From the NCBI GenBank assembly GCA_015229005.1, contig JADGCL010000014.1, positions 1-52,164 of the forward strand: DNA of 52,164 nucleotides. The letters run 5' to 3'. Positions within the stretch are counted from its first letter, which is position 1, and each line of letters starts with the position of its first letter. This DNA is from Magnetococcales bacterium (lineage in GTDB: Bacteria; Pseudomonadota; Magnetococcia; Magnetococcales; JADGCL01). Positions 42,582 to 52,161 of the stretch are shown here, in pieces. A program made the position numbers and the translations under genes. A model generated the notes under the pieces. It searched no databases. It was not told the DNA's origin and worked only from the letters and a program-made list of their open reading frames with translations.

Positions 42582-44671
42582 ACGACTCGTCCCGTCCCGT
42601 CATCCGCCTCCTTCCGGATGTCCTGGCCAACCGCATCGCCGCCGGGGAGGTGGTGGAGCGACCGGCCTCGGTCATCAAGGAGTTGGTGGAAAACAGCATC
42701 GATGCCCGGGCAACCCGGATCTCGGTGGTCGTCGAGCAGGGGGGCAAGCGCCTCATCCAGGTGACCGACAACGGCTGCGGCATCGCCCTGGAAGAGGCCT
42801 CGACGGCCCTTCTCCGGCACGCGACCTCGAAAATTTCCTGCACCGAGGACCTCTTCAACATTCGCACCCTGGGGTTCCGGGGTGAGGCTTTGCCGGCCAT
42901 CGCCTCGGTCTCGCAGCTCGAACTGGAGAGCCGCCCGGCAAACGAGGAACTCGGGGTGAAGCTCATCCTCAAGGGGGGGCAGAGCGTGCGCGAGGATCGC
43001 GTCGCCATGGCCCCCGGCACCCGGATCAGCGTCAGGAACCTCTTCTTCAACACCCCGGCCCGCCTGAAATTCATGCGTGCCGACCGAACAGAAAGCCAGC
43101 ACATCATCGACCAGCTTCTCCGCCTCGCCTTGTCCCATACGGATGCCGGCTTCTCCCTGCAGATGGATGGCAAGCCGGTCATCTCCGTGCGGGCAGGCAA
43201 CGACGAGCGGGCGGTGGCGGAAAGGCTCACGGCGGTCTTCGGACGGGATTTCGCCGACAATTGCCTGGAGGTCGACAGCAACAAGGAACGCGCCTCCCTT
43301 TTCGGCTGGTTGGGACTGCCGGCCATGAACCACGCCACGGCCTCCGGAATGTATCTTTACGTCAACGGCCGCTGGGTGCGGGACAAGATTGTTGCCCATG
43401 CCGTCCGCGAGGCCTACGGCGATCTCCTCCCCAAAGGACGGTTTCCCGCCGTCGCCCTCTTTCTGGACATCCCTCCCGATACGGTCGACGTCAACGTCCA
43501 TCCGGCCAAGCACGAGGTTCGGTTTCAACACAAGAATTTCATCTATTCCCTGGTCCGGCAGTCCGTGGGCGATGCCCTGGCGAAACTGGGATTTCGGGCT
43601 TTCCAACCCGCGGACCTCTTTTCCCGGGGAGAACCAGCAAACCCGTTTGCCCGTGGGGCGACGAGCGGATCTCCACCCCCTGTCGGCCCGTGGTCGGATT
43701 CGACCCCCGATCCCGAGATCGTCGCGAACCTGCCGGCGGCCGTCTGCAAACCGGTCTCCTGGTCAGGGTCGGCCCCCGAGGCGGGAGCGTATCCCGACCC
43801 CTTTTCGGGATATCGGACAGGCTCCGCGCAAGGGGGAAACCGCACCGGCAGCGTCGGTCATCCGGGTTCACCCCCCTGGCCCGATCCCCGGTCGGCGGCG
43901 ACCACGACCGGAGAAAAAGGGGGTCTCCCCGGCTCGCCCTTCCCCCAGGACGGTGAAGGGAACGATGACGCCGGTTGGCAGGGGCGACTCGATTTTGCAT
44001 CGACCCTGACCGAGAGGGCCCCAGAACCCTTCGTCCCTCGGTACGGCCCCACGGACGAGACCGAGAGCTATCGGACCCCCCCCCTTCCTTCCGGACGCCT
44101 GGGGTGGCCCCTGGCACAGCTCCACAACACCTACATCCTGGCGCAGACCGACGATGGCTTCATCCTCGTCGATCAACATGCCGCCCACGAACGGATCGTC
44201 TACGAGTCCTTGAAAAAGGCCTTCGCCACCAACCATCTGCCACGGCAGATGCTCCTGATCCCGGAGCTCCTGGAACTCTCTCCGACCGATACCGAGCGGG
44301 TGGCGCAGCATCTGGAAGCCCTGGCGGCGGTCGGGGTGGTCGTGGAAAAATACGGTGAGGGCGAGTATGCCGTCCGCGAGTTGCCGGCATTGCTGACCTC
44401 GGCACCGATCAGAACGTTGGTGATGGATCTGGTCACCGATTTCGAGACCTTCGGGCAGAGCGGGGCCGTCGAGGCCGGTCGGGACCGGGTCCTGACGACC
44501 ATGGCCTGCCACGGTTCGGTCCGGGCCGGGCGCAAGCTCGGGATGGAGGAGATGGAGTCCCTGCTTCGCCAAATTGAGGAGACCGACCATTCGGGCCAGT
44601 GCAGTCACGGCAGGCCGACCTATGTGACCCTGACTCTGGCCGGTATCGAGAGGCTTTTCGGCAGGCGATGA
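42578..44671 (+). CDS. mutL: DNA mismatch repair protein MutL with endonuclease motif
   Basis: A 697-residue MutL. The N-terminal GHKL ATPase shows ELVENSIDARATR, DNGCGI, ATSKI and GFRGEALPAI. A Pro/Gly-rich linker spans about 350-500. The C-terminal domain contains DQHAAHERIVYE (from Asp532), the DQHA(x)2E(x)4E endonuclease motif, together with ACHGSVRAGRKL, CSHGRPT and LFGRR. That set is found in MutL proteins that nick DNA themselves, in species that lack MutH and Dam-directed repair. The glycosylase gene upstream overlaps by 4 bases. Confidence 0.96.
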   Translation: MNDSSRPVIRLLPDVLANRIAAGEVVERPASVIKELVENSIDARATRISVVVEQGGKRLIQVTDNGCGIALEEASTALLRHATSKISCTEDLFNIRTLGFRGEALPAIASVSQLELESRPANEELGVKLILKGGQSVREDRVAMAPGTRISVRNLFFNTPARLKFMRADRTESQHIIDQLLRLALSHTDAGFSLQMDGKPVISVRAGNDERAVAERLTAVFGRDFADNCLEVDSNKERASLFGWLGLPAMNHATASGMYLYVNGRWVRDKIVAHAVREAYGDLLPKGRFPAVALFLDIPPDTVDVNVHPAKHEVRFQHKNFIYSLVRQSVGDALAKLGFRAFQPADLFSRGEPANPFARGATSGSPPPVGPWSDSTPDPEIVANLPAAVCKPVSWSGSAPEAGAYPDPFSGYRTGSAQGGNRTGSVGHPGSPPWPDPRSAATTTGEKGGLPGSPFPQDGEGNDDAGWQGRLDFASTLTERAPEPFVPRYGPTDETESYRTPPLPSGRLGWPLAQLHNTYILAQTDDGFILVDQHAAHERIVYESLKKAFATNHLPRQMLLIPELLELSPTDTERVAQHLEALAAVGVVVEKYGEGEYAVRELPALLTSAPIRTLVMDLVTDFETFGQSGAVEAGRDRVLTTMACHGSVRAGRKLGMEEMESLLRQIEETDHSGQCSHGRPTYVTLTLAGIERLFGRR

Positions 44672-44754
44672 GAGCAGAGACCGGGATATTGGATGACTCA
44701 AAAATCCATTGAATAGGTTTTTTCATTCAAGACAACCGCAAGGGAGAGAGAACC

Positions 44755-45957
44755 ATGAAGCGTCGGGAGTTTATTCAGGCATCGGCCACGGTTGCCGCAG
44801 CAGTGACCCTGGGATCCCCCCTTGTTGGAGAGAGTCAGCCCCGTGCGGAGAAGGCCCGGGTGCAAAAATACCGGCCCCTGGGACGCACCGGCATCGAGAT
44901 GAGCGACATCTCCTTCGGCGGCGGCAAGCTCCCCTCGGCCTCGATGGTCTTGCGGGCAGTGGATCGGGGGATCAATTATTTCGACACGGCTCCCGACTAT
45001 GGCCCGAGCGAAGATCTGATCGGCAAGGCCCTGAAGTCGCTCGACCGCCAGAAGGTGGTGATCGCCTCCAAATTCTGTCGCACCGAACCCTATCCCGCGC
45101 ACCTGCCCCTGGGGAGCAAGCGGGAAGACTATATCGCTGCCGTCGAGGGGAGTCTGAAGCGCCTGGGAACCGATTATCTGGACGTGGTCTTCGTCCACGC
45201 CATCGGCGAGAAGGAAGATCTGGAGGCGGAGAAGCGACGGCTCCTCGACCCCAACATGCTGGAGGCCTACGCCGCCCTGAAGAAAGCGGGCAAGGTGAAG
45301 CATCTGGCCGTCTCCTCCCACGGGGCCTTCAATCTGGAAAAGCTCATGGTGGAGGCGGTCGACTCCGGCCACTACGACCTGGTCATGATGGCCTTCAATT
45401 TCATGAAGTTTCCCACCCTGCCGGCAATCATCAAGCAGGCTGCCGCCAAGGGAGTCGGGGTGGTGGCGATGAAGACCCTGGCGGGGGCCAGGGAGAGCGG
45501 CGTGACCGAGAAAACCGGGCCTTTCGAGCAGGCCGCCTTTCGCTGGGTGCTGCAACACCCGGAGGTGAGCGGTCTGGTGGTGACCTTCCAGACCGTGGAC
45601 CAGCTCGACCAGTTCCTGCCCGCTTCCGGGAGCCCCTTCACCCAGGCCGACCGGAAGGAACTCGACCGCTACGCCGCCCTCCACGGAACGGCATATTGCC
45701 GCACCGGCTGTGGCGATTGCGTGTCGCATTGCAGTGAAGGGGTGGAAATCGCCAACATCCTCCGCTACCAGATGTACTTCGAGAACTACGGCGACGAAAA
45801 GCAGGCGATGGTCGCCTACGCCCGCCTGGGCCACGACGCCTCCTCCTGCCTGGATTGCGCGGATTCGGCCTGTGATCGGGGCTGTGCCTATGGCCTCCCG
45901 GTCGGGGAGAAGCTCCGGGCCGCCCACCGCACCCTCTCCTTCGCACCCTTCGTCTAA
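44755..45957 (+). CDS. Tat-exported aldo/keto reductase with C-terminal ferredoxin-like Fe-S region
   Basis: A 400-residue protein. KRREFIQASATVAAAV at the N-terminus is a twin-arginine signal. Residues about 38-310 are an aldo/keto reductase barrel with NYFDTAPDYG (Asp, Tyr), VVIASKF (Lys) and VFVHAIGE (His), the catalytic tetrad. The last 80 residues hold two cysteine sets, CRTGCGDCVSHC and CLDCADSACDRGC, suited to two [4Fe-4S] clusters. It follows mutL by 83 bases behind GGGAGAGAG and opens the redox module. Export of a folded cofactor-bound oxidoreductase fits the Tat signal; the substrate is unknown. Confidence 0.87.
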   Translation: MKRREFIQASATVAAAVTLGSPLVGESQPRAEKARVQKYRPLGRTGIEMSDISFGGGKLPSASMVLRAVDRGINYFDTAPDYGPSEDLIGKALKSLDRQKVVIASKFCRTEPYPAHLPLGSKREDYIAAVEGSLKRLGTDYLDVVFVHAIGEKEDLEAEKRRLLDPNMLEAYAALKKAGKVKHLAVSSHGAFNLEKLMVEAVDSGHYDLVMMAFNFMKFPTLPAIIKQAAAKGVGVVAMKTLAGARESGVTEKTGPFEQAAFRWVLQHPEVSGLVVTFQTVDQLDQFLPASGSPFTQADRKELDRYAALHGTAYCRTGCGDCVSHCSEGVEIANILRYQMYFENYGDEKQAMVAYARLGHDASSCLDCADSACDRGCAYGLPVGEKLRAAHRTLSFAPFV

Positions 45958-45976
45958 AGGGGCGGATCACCAACCG

Positions 45977-46954
45977 ATGGCACCTCCGCGCAACCCCTCA
46001 TCCAAGCCCCCCTCCCTCTCCGAGGGGGGGGGAGGGCCGGGTTCGGGGATCAAGGTCACCCTCCTGGTGATTCCCCTGGTGGTGATCGCCCTGGTTGCGT
46101 GGGATGGGCGGCATTTCGACCCCGGCCTCGTCGATTTCAAGCGTCCCGGGGAGGGAGGGAACCACCTGGCGGGGCTTTTTCCAAAAAGAGTGGGTGAACT
46201 CCAGCCACTGGGGACCATTCGTACCTTCGGCAAGGAAAACCTCTACGAATATGTGAATGGTCACGCCGAATTTTTTCTCGGGGCCGGATTCGACTCCCTG
46301 GCCGTTGGGGAATTCGCCCGCCCGGGGACGGATCGACAGGCGCCGGCGGTCACCATCGATCTCTACGATATGGGAACCCCCCTCAACGCCTTCGGGGTTC
46401 TCATGGACGAGGCCGGGGAGACCTCGACACCAGTCGAGATCGGGGCCATGGGATTTGCCGGCGGCAAGGGGGTCAGCGCCATCCATGGGCGTTACTACCT
46501 GAAGGTGGCCTCCTTCACCGGGGCGGAGGTGGCCACCGAGGCGGCGAAGACCATGGTCACGGCCATCGGGCCTCAGCCTCAGGACGACTCTTGGCAACGG
46601 GGATTCCCCGATTTCGGCACTCCCCTGGGGGTCAAGTTCGTGAAAGAAAACTATCGTGGCATGCCATTTTTCGACAACGTGATAGAGAAATCATTCAAAA
46701 GAGAGGAGGAGTCCTTCCAGGTCTTCCTGATTGCCGCCACTCCCGAAAAGGTGGCGATAATCACCCGGGAGTTGCAAAACTTCCTGACGGTCGAGGAGAT
46801 CGAGACCAGCCGCGAACAGGAGGGGGAACGGTTCTTCGTCCGGGTCCATGACCGCTATGAGGGGGAGTGGTTTTTCCTGACCAATCGAGACCATTTCCTG
46901 GGCGTTTTCAGCCCGTTGGATGATTTTTTCAAACAAAAATTGAGCCATTATTGA
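45977..46954 (+). CDS. DUF6599-like membrane-anchored protein
   Basis: A 325-residue protein with a flexible Pro/Ser/Gly N-terminus, one membrane span (about residues 27-43, VTLLVIPLVVIALVAW) and a soluble domain outside. Landmarks are LYEYVNGHAEFFLGAGFDSL, DLYDMGTPLNAFGVLMDEAG and YLKVASFT. I recall this as the DUF6599 family, found near DUF362 and polyferredoxin genes; the number is from memory. The start is 19 bases after the reductase stop. Probable role is a periplasmic partner of the redox module; no cofactor motif or cysteine is seen in it. Confidence 0.72.
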   Translation: MAPPRNPSSKPPSLSEGGGGPGSGIKVTLLVIPLVVIALVAWDGRHFDPGLVDFKRPGEGGNHLAGLFPKRVGELQPLGTIRTFGKENLYEYVNGHAEFFLGAGFDSLAVGEFARPGTDRQAPAVTIDLYDMGTPLNAFGVLMDEAGETSTPVEIGAMGFAGGKGVSAIHGRYYLKVASFTGAEVATEAAKTMVTAIGPQPQDDSWQRGFPDFGTPLGVKFVKENYRGMPFFDNVIEKSFKREEESFQVFLIAATPEKVAIITRELQNFLTVEEIETSREQEGERFFVRVHDRYEGEWFFLTNRDHFLGVFSPLDDFFKQKLSHY

Positions 46955-46977
46955 CGAGTCAACTCTTGCAGGGGTCC

Positions 46978-47158
46978 GGGGACCGTCACGGTCCCCGGCG
47001 GGGATTGGGGCAGCGCCCCAAGGTCTTGTTTTTGATTTTGCTTTTACGCGCCTTTACACCCAAGCGGATCCCGCGTTCTTTGCGGGATCCGCGCCGGCGC
47101 GGGCCTCGGCGTTCCGATCGTTGGGGCCGGGTTTTTTCGGCCCCAACGATCGGAACGC
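46978..47158. repeat. Run of three perfect hairpins
   Basis: Hairpin 1: GGGGACCG and CGGTCCCC around TCA (46978-46996). Hairpin 2: 11-bp arms 47064-47074 and 47082-47092 with a 7-base loop. Hairpin 3: 21-bp perfect arms 47109-47129 and 47138-47158 with loop GGTTTTTT. The 383-base gap between the DUF6599-like and DUF362 genes is filled by these and by a dispersed repeat. Hairpin 3 could stop transcription or protect the upstream mRNA end. Confidence 0.88.
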
Positions 47159-47197
47159 GCTTTGCGTCAGGCACGCCGCCGAAGGCGGCTCCAACGT

Positions 47198-47317
47198 GGG
47201 CAGGGATATCATCCGGTTGTTTCAGGAACGTTATTTCAGGGGCTTCGCCCCCGAACCCCCACTGAGGGGGCAGGCAGAGCCTCCCCCTCAGACTCCCCCA
47301 ACCACTTTTGATATTAT
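47198..47317. repeat. Dispersed intergenic repeat, copy 2
   Basis: About 120 bases from GGGCAGGGATATCATCC to CCAACCACTTTTGATATTAT, matching 14894-15003 in the same orientation. It contains GGGGCTTCGCCCC and GGGGGCAGG..GAGCCTCCCCC stem-loops. As with copy 1, it ends about 20-40 bases before a start codon (here 47338). Confidence 0.87.
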
Positions 47318-47337
47318 TTTATCTTTTGGAGAAACCG

Positions 47338-48348
47338 ATGCCGGAAAAACAGCGACGCCCGCGTCGGAATCGAGTCATGGAAACCACGACCCGGCGGGAA
47401 TTCATCATCGAGGTTGCCAAAAGCAGCGGGATCGCAGCGGGACTCGTGGCGGGCGGGTTCCTGCTCTATACCCGCGAACCGATTTCCCTCGCCAAGCCCG
47501 AGGCCCGACTCCTCCGGGATTTTCGTGTTCCCCCATCGGATCTCTTTCCCAAACTGGTCATCGTCCGCGGCAGCGACACCCCGCGCATGGCCGCCGAGGC
47601 CGTGACCCGTCTGGGGGGAATGGCGCGTTTCATCGACAAGGGCGATAGGGTATTATTGAAACCCAACGTCGGTTGGGACCGGCAGCCGGAACAGGCGGCC
47701 AATACCGGTCCGGAACTGGTGGGGGCGGTCGCCCGTCTCTGCCGCGAGGCGGGAGCTGGCGAGGTGTGGGTCAGCGACGTCTCTCTCAACGATCCCCACC
47801 GCTCTTTTTTTCGTTCGGGGATCGAACAGGCCGCCCTGGAAGCCGGGGCCAAGGTCCTGATCCCCTCCGAAAGGGACTTCGTCGAAACCGACATGAGGGG
47901 CGAACGCCTCAAAATCTGGCCGGTCTCGCGATTTTTCCACGAGGCGGACAAGGTGATCAATCTGCCCATCGTCAAACACCACTCGCTGAGCGGTTGCACC
48001 CTGGCGATGAAAAACTGGTACGGGGTGATCGGTGGTCGACGCAATCAACTCCACCAGGATATTCACACCTCGATCGTCGACCTGGCGGCAGCGGTCCGCC
48101 CCACCCTGACCATCGTCGATGCCACCCGCATCCTCAAGCGCAACGGCCCCACCGGCGGCGATCTCCAGGATGTGGTGGCCGGCTCGACCCTGGTGGCGGG
48201 CCTGGACGAGGTCGCTCTCGACGCCTTCTGTCTGACCTTTCTCGATCTGGAGGCCTCCCGGGTCCCCTACCTGGCCATGGCCGAGAAGCGCGGACTGGGC
48301 GTGGTCGACTGGCGCCAGTTACCACACAGCGAGAGTCAGGTCGGCTAG
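47338..48348 (+). CDS. Tat-type DUF362 protein
   Basis: A 336-residue protein. ATG 47338 follows TGGAG; TTTRREFIIEV near residues 14-24 plus a hydrophobic stretch (about 27-44) is a twin-arginine signal. The body is a DUF362 domain: RVLLKPNVGWDRQP, VWVSDVSLNDP, KVINLPIVKHHSLSGCTLAM and KNWYGVIGG are its usual blocks. Many DUF362 proteins have C-terminal ferredoxin clusters; this one has none, and the next gene supplies eight cysteine clusters. Function unknown; a redox or metallocentre role is inferred from genome context. Confidence 0.87.
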   Translation: MPEKQRRPRRNRVMETTTRREFIIEVAKSSGIAAGLVAGGFLLYTREPISLAKPEARLLRDFRVPPSDLFPKLVIVRGSDTPRMAAEAVTRLGGMARFIDKGDRVLLKPNVGWDRQPEQAANTGPELVGAVARLCREAGAGEVWVSDVSLNDPHRSFFRSGIEQAALEAGAKVLIPSERDFVETDMRGERLKIWPVSRFFHEADKVINLPIVKHHSLSGCTLAMKNWYGVIGGRRNQLHQDIHTSIVDLAAAVRPTLTIVDATRILKRNGPTGGDLQDVVAGSTLVAGLDEVALDAFCLTFLDLEASRVPYLAMAEKRGLGVVDWRQLPHSESQVG

Positions 48349-48430
48349 CAACAAGGCTCCGCCAAACGTTTGGAGGAGCCGGGGAGAGGGTTATGGATGG
48401 CTTTTTTTACCACTTCAGACCGATTCGGCC

Positions 48431-49939
48431 ATGATCACTCTGCGCACCATCCGCCGCTATTGGGCGCTCACCTTCCTGGGCCTCTTCTTTTTTCTCCTGG
48501 TCGTGGCCGACTTCCGGGGGCTCAAAGGGTATGCGGTCTCCCTCTTCCTGGAGATGGATCCCCTGACCGCCCTGGCCGGTCTCCTTACCAGCGGCACCCT
48601 GTACCGAGGGCTGGCCTGGTCCCTGGTGGTGGTGATTCCGACCTTGTTCTTCGGGCGTTTTTTCTGCTCCTGGGTCTGCCCCCTGGGGATTCTCAACCAA
48701 ATCGTCGGGCGATCCTTGAACCGCCGACGGCCCGGGGAAGAGTACCGGTTGAACCGCTATCGGCCCCTCTTCCGGACCAAGTATTACATCCTCGCCGCTC
48801 TCCTGGTTCTCGCCGCCGGGGGGACTCTGCAAACGGGTCTCCTCGACCCGCTGGCACTCCTGACCCGCTCCGTGGCGGTCTCACTATTCCCCGCCTTGGA
48901 TTTTGCCGGCCTCCGGCTCTACCTCCACCACCCGGTGTTTCAGGGGGGAATACTCATCGCCCTCCTCCTGCTCGCCATCCTCTGGGCCAACCGCCTCTTT
49001 CCCCGCTTCTGGTGTCGGGTACTTTGCCCCCTGGGCGCACTGCTGGGACTCCTCTCATGGCGGGCCCTCTTCCGGATCCGCCGGGATGTCGACCGTTGCA
49101 GCGGTTGCGGTCGCTGCCTCACCTCCTGCCAGGGAGGATGCGACCCGGATGGCGAACTCCGGGTCAGCGAATGCCACCTCTGCATGAATTGTCTTGAAGA
49201 GTGTCCGGAGGGTGCCCTGCACTTCGGTCTCCCCGGCTCCCGGAGCAGTGTCCATCAGCCCTGGGACATCAACCGCCGTCGCCTGGTGGAGAGCGGAGTG
49301 GCGGCCCTGGCAGGATATCCCCTGTGGAAGAGTTCCCTGTCGGCGGAATCCCGACCGGCCCCCTCGGTCATCCGGCCACCGGGATCCCTGCCGGAGTCGG
49401 CTTTCCTTGCCCGCTGCCTGAAGTGCGGGGCCTGCATGCGCGTCTGTCCGACCCAGGTCCTCCAGCCGGCCATGCTCGAATCCGGGCTGGAAGGCCTCTG
49501 GACCCCGATCCTGGTCTACCGCCTGGGTTACTGCGAACACCACTGTGTCCTCTGCGGTCAGGTCTGCCCCACCGGCGCCATCCGCCGCATCGGCGTCGGC
49601 GAAAAGATCGGGATCAAACCCAAGGAGAAACCAATCAGGCTGGGGACCGCCTTCTTCGACCGGGGACGCTGCCTCCCCTGGTCGATGCAAACCCCCTGCA
49701 TCGTCTGCGAGGAGATGTGCCCGACCTCGCCCAAGGCCATCTGGTACGAAACCGTGACCCGCAAACATCGGGAGGGTGGAGAGGTCACGCTCAAACGCCC
49801 CTTCGTCGAACCCGACCGCTGCATCGGCTGCGGCATTTGCGAGAACAAGTGCCCGGTCCCCGATCTGGCCGCCATTCGGGTCACCTCCGTCGGCGAGAGC
49901 CGCTCGGAAACCAATCGCATGATCCTCAAGAATGGGTGA
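48431..49939 (+). CDS. Polyferredoxin-type membrane 4Fe-4S protein (NapH/RdxA-like)
   Basis: A 502-residue protein. The first 215 residues have about five membrane spans and the paired FFCSWVCPLG and FWCRVLCPLG motifs of NapH/NosR/CcoG quinol-linked ferredoxins. Ferredoxin-like clusters follow: CSGCGRCLTSCQGGC, CHLCMNCLEECP, CLKCGACMRVCP, CEHHCVLCGQVCP, CIVCEEMCP and CIGCGICENKCP. It could carry electrons between the quinone pool or cytoplasm and the exported DUF362 and aldo/keto reductase proteins. It begins 82 bases after the DUF362 stop and is the last gene of the module. Confidence 0.9.
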   Translation: MITLRTIRRYWALTFLGLFFFLLVVADFRGLKGYAVSLFLEMDPLTALAGLLTSGTLYRGLAWSLVVVIPTLFFGRFFCSWVCPLGILNQIVGRSLNRRRPGEEYRLNRYRPLFRTKYYILAALLVLAAGGTLQTGLLDPLALLTRSVAVSLFPALDFAGLRLYLHHPVFQGGILIALLLLAILWANRLFPRFWCRVLCPLGALLGLLSWRALFRIRRDVDRCSGCGRCLTSCQGGCDPDGELRVSECHLCMNCLEECPEGALHFGLPGSRSSVHQPWDINRRRLVESGVAALAGYPLWKSSLSAESRPAPSVIRPPGSLPESAFLARCLKCGACMRVCPTQVLQPAMLESGLEGLWTPILVYRLGYCEHHCVLCGQVCPTGAIRRIGVGEKIGIKPKEKPIRLGTAFFDRGRCLPWSMQTPCIVCEEMCPTSPKAIWYETVTRKHREGGEVTLKRPFVEPDRCIGCGICENKCPVPDLAAIRVTSVGESRSETNRMILKNG

Positions 49940-49955
49940 ATCCCGGGCGCCCCTG

Positions 49956-49985
49956 CTTGAAATGGGGTCCTCCGGTCACTATATA
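49956..49985 (+). promoter_or_regulatory. Candidate htpG promoter (sigma-70 and possible heat-shock)
   Basis: TTGAAA (49957-49962) and TATATA (49980-49985) are spaced 17 bases, a good sigma-70 promoter. The same bases read CTTGAA (49956-49961) and, 15 bases on, CACTATAT (49977-49984), close to the sigma-32 form. A hairpin-rich leader (AGAGCGG..CCGCTCT, 49994-50018) follows before the ribosome site CCAGGAGG. Confidence 0.6.
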
Positions 49986-50111
49986 TATCGCGCAGAGCGG
50001 TGGCACCTTTGCCGCTCTGGGCAGTGGCACCCGCAGAGTGCCGGCGACGAATAATCCGAATTTTCGGCGAACCCAGGAAATCCGTTATCCCCAGGAGGCT
50101 CTCGATACGCC

Positions 50112-52067
50112 ATGAGTGACACGGAACAGAAAGAAACACGGGCCTTTCAAACGGAGGTCCGGCAACTGTTGGACCTCATGATCCACTCCCTGTACAGCAA
50201 CAAGGAGGTCTTCCTCAGGGAACTCATCTCCAACGCTTCCGACGCCCTGGACAAGCTGCGTTTCGAGGCCCTGGGCAATGATGCCCTGTACGAAGGAGAA
50301 CCCAATCCGGATGTCCGCATCACCTTCGACAAGGAAAGCCGCACGGTCACCGTCACCGACAACGGCATCGGCATGAGTCGGGAGGAGGTGGTGACCAATA
50401 TCGGCACTATCGCCAAATCCGGAACCCGTGAGTTCCTGAAGAATCTCACCGGAGATCAGGCGAAGGACGCCCACCTCATTGGCCAGTTCGGGGTGGGATT
50501 CTACGCCTCGTTCATCGTCGCCGACCGGATCACCCTCCTGACCCGGCGCGCCGGCCTGCCGCCGGATCAGGGGGTCTGCTGGGAGTCGGCGGGCGATGGC
50601 GAATATTCTTTGTCGACGATTGCCAAACCGGCTCGAGGGACGGAGGTGATCCTGCACCTCCGCAAGGAGGATGACGAATTTCTTGACGACTGGCGGCTGA
50701 AGTCCATCGTCCGCAAATTTTCCGACCATATCCCCTGGCCCATCCTCATGGAGAAGCGGGAACTCCCGCCTCTGAAAGAAGAAGATGGGGAAGAGAAGAA
50801 GGAAGAGGAAATGCCGGGGAAGGAGGCGGCCAAGGCCCCCGAATGGGAGACCGTCAACAAGGCATCGGCCCTCTGGACCCGACCGAAGGGCGAGATCACC
50901 CAGGAAGAATACGATGAGTTTTACAAGCATGTCGCCCACGATTTCGAGCCTCCGTTGGCCCATTTCCATGCCAAGCTGGAGGGCAAACACGAGTACATCC
51001 TCCTCCTTTATCTGCCCAAGCGGGCCCCCTTCGATCTGTGGGATCGCGAGCGCAAACACGGACTCAAGCTTTACGTCAAGCGCGTCTTCATCAAGGAGGT
51101 CGCTTCCGATCTCCTGCCCAACTATCTCCGGTTCGTTCGGGGTGTGGTCGATTCCGCCGATCTGCCACTCAACGTCTCCCGCGAGATCCTCCAGCAAAAC
51201 CGCGTGGTGGAGGCGATCCGCAAGGGCAGCATCAACAAGATCTTGGGGATGCTGGAGGAAATGGGGGAAAAGGAGCCGGAGAAATACGCCGAATTCTGGA
51301 AGACTTTCGGCGTGGTCCTGAAAGAGGGGATCGTCGAGGATTTCGCCAACCGCGAGAGACTGGCAAAGCTCCTCCGCTTCGCCACCACCCACACGGGAGA
51401 CGCGGCGCAAACGGTCTCCCTCGCCGACTATGTGGGACGTATGAAGCCGGAGCAGGAAAAGATCTACTATGTCACCGCCGAATCCCATTCCGCAGCCAAG
51501 GCGAGCCCGCATCTGGAAATCTTCCGCAAGAAGGGAATCGAGGTCATCCTCCTTTCCGACCGGGTCGACGAGTGGTTGGCTGGTCATCTGACCGAATTCG
51601 AGGGCAAGCACCTGCAATCGGTCACCAAGGGGACCCTGGATCTGGGCAAACTCGACGATGATGCCGGAGAGAAAAAGGCGCGGGAGGAAAAAGAAGAGAG
51701 CCTCAAAGGCCTCCTGGAGCGCGTGAAGAAAAGCCTCGGCGACAGCGTCAAGGACGTGCGCCTGAGCCACCGTCTCACCGACTCCCCCTCATGTCTGGTG
51801 GGCGATGAACACGACATGAGTGCCTCCATGGAACGGTTGCTCAAGGAGGCGGGCCAGTCCATTCCCACAACCAAACGGATCCTGGAGCTGAACCCGACAC
51901 ACGCGTTGGTGTTCCGTCTCAAGGATGAGGCCAATGAGGAGCGTTTCCTGGATCTCAGCCGGCTCCTTTACGAACAGGCACTTCTCAGTGAAGGGGGGCA
52001 GCTCGAAAACCCGACGGCCTTTGTCCACAGGCTGAACAAGCTCCTCCTGGAGCTGGCTGGTCACTGA
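50112..52067 (+). CDS. htpG: Molecular chaperone HtpG (Hsp90)
   Basis: A 651-residue Hsp90. The N-terminal GHKL ATPase shows [48 protein letters not shown] and [13 protein letters not shown]. The middle domain has [10 protein letters not shown] and [20 protein letters not shown]; the C-terminus is a helical dimer domain. A charged Glu/Lys linker with [12 protein letters not shown] sits near 222-240, longer than in Escherichia coli. ATG 50112 follows CCAGGAGGCTC. A heat-shock-like promoter is upstream. Confidence 0.97.
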   Translation: MSDTEQKETRAFQTEVRQLLDLMIHSLYSNKEVFLRELISNASDALDKLRFEALGNDALYEGEPNPDVRITFDKESRTVTVTDNGIGMSREEVVTNIGTIAKSGTREFLKNLTGDQAKDAHLIGQFGVGFYASFIVADRITLLTRRAGLPPDQGVCWESAGDGEYSLSTIAKPARGTEVILHLRKEDDEFLDDWRLKSIVRKFSDHIPWPILMEKRELPPLKEEDGEEKKEEEMPGKEAAKAPEWETVNKASALWTRPKGEITQEEYDEFYKHVAHDFEPPLAHFHAKLEGKHEYILLLYLPKRAPFDLWDRERKHGLKLYVKRVFIKEVASDLLPNYLRFVRGVVDSADLPLNVSREILQQNRVVEAIRKGSINKILGMLEEMGEKEPEKYAEFWKTFGVVLKEGIVEDFANRERLAKLLRFATTHTGDAAQTVSLADYVGRMKPEQEKIYYVTAESHSAAKASPHLEIFRKKGIEVILLSDRVDEWLAGHLTEFEGKHLQSVTKGTLDLGKLDDDAGEKKAREEKEESLKGLLERVKKSLGDSVKDVRLSHRLTDSPSCLVGDEHDMSASMERLLKEAGQSIPTTKRILELNPTHALVFRLKDEANEERFLDLSRLLYEQALLSEGGQLENPTAFVHRLNKLLLELAGH

Positions 52068-52117
52068 TCTTCACGGTTTAACCGGCGGAAACGCACGCTC
52101 ATACAATCGCATCGCAT

Positions 52118-52161
52118 AAGGAACCCCGGGGGGGAAGAAATCTTCCCCCCCGGGGTTCCTT
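52118..52161 (+). terminator. Perfect 21-bp hairpin after htpG
   Basis: Arms 52118-52138 and 52141-52161 are exactly complementary, each with a run of CCCC and seven G or C residues; the formal loop is AA, so the real loop is likely four to six bases. It is 50 bases downstream of the htpG stop. The window ends three bases later, so a T-run cannot be judged. Confidence 0.75.
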
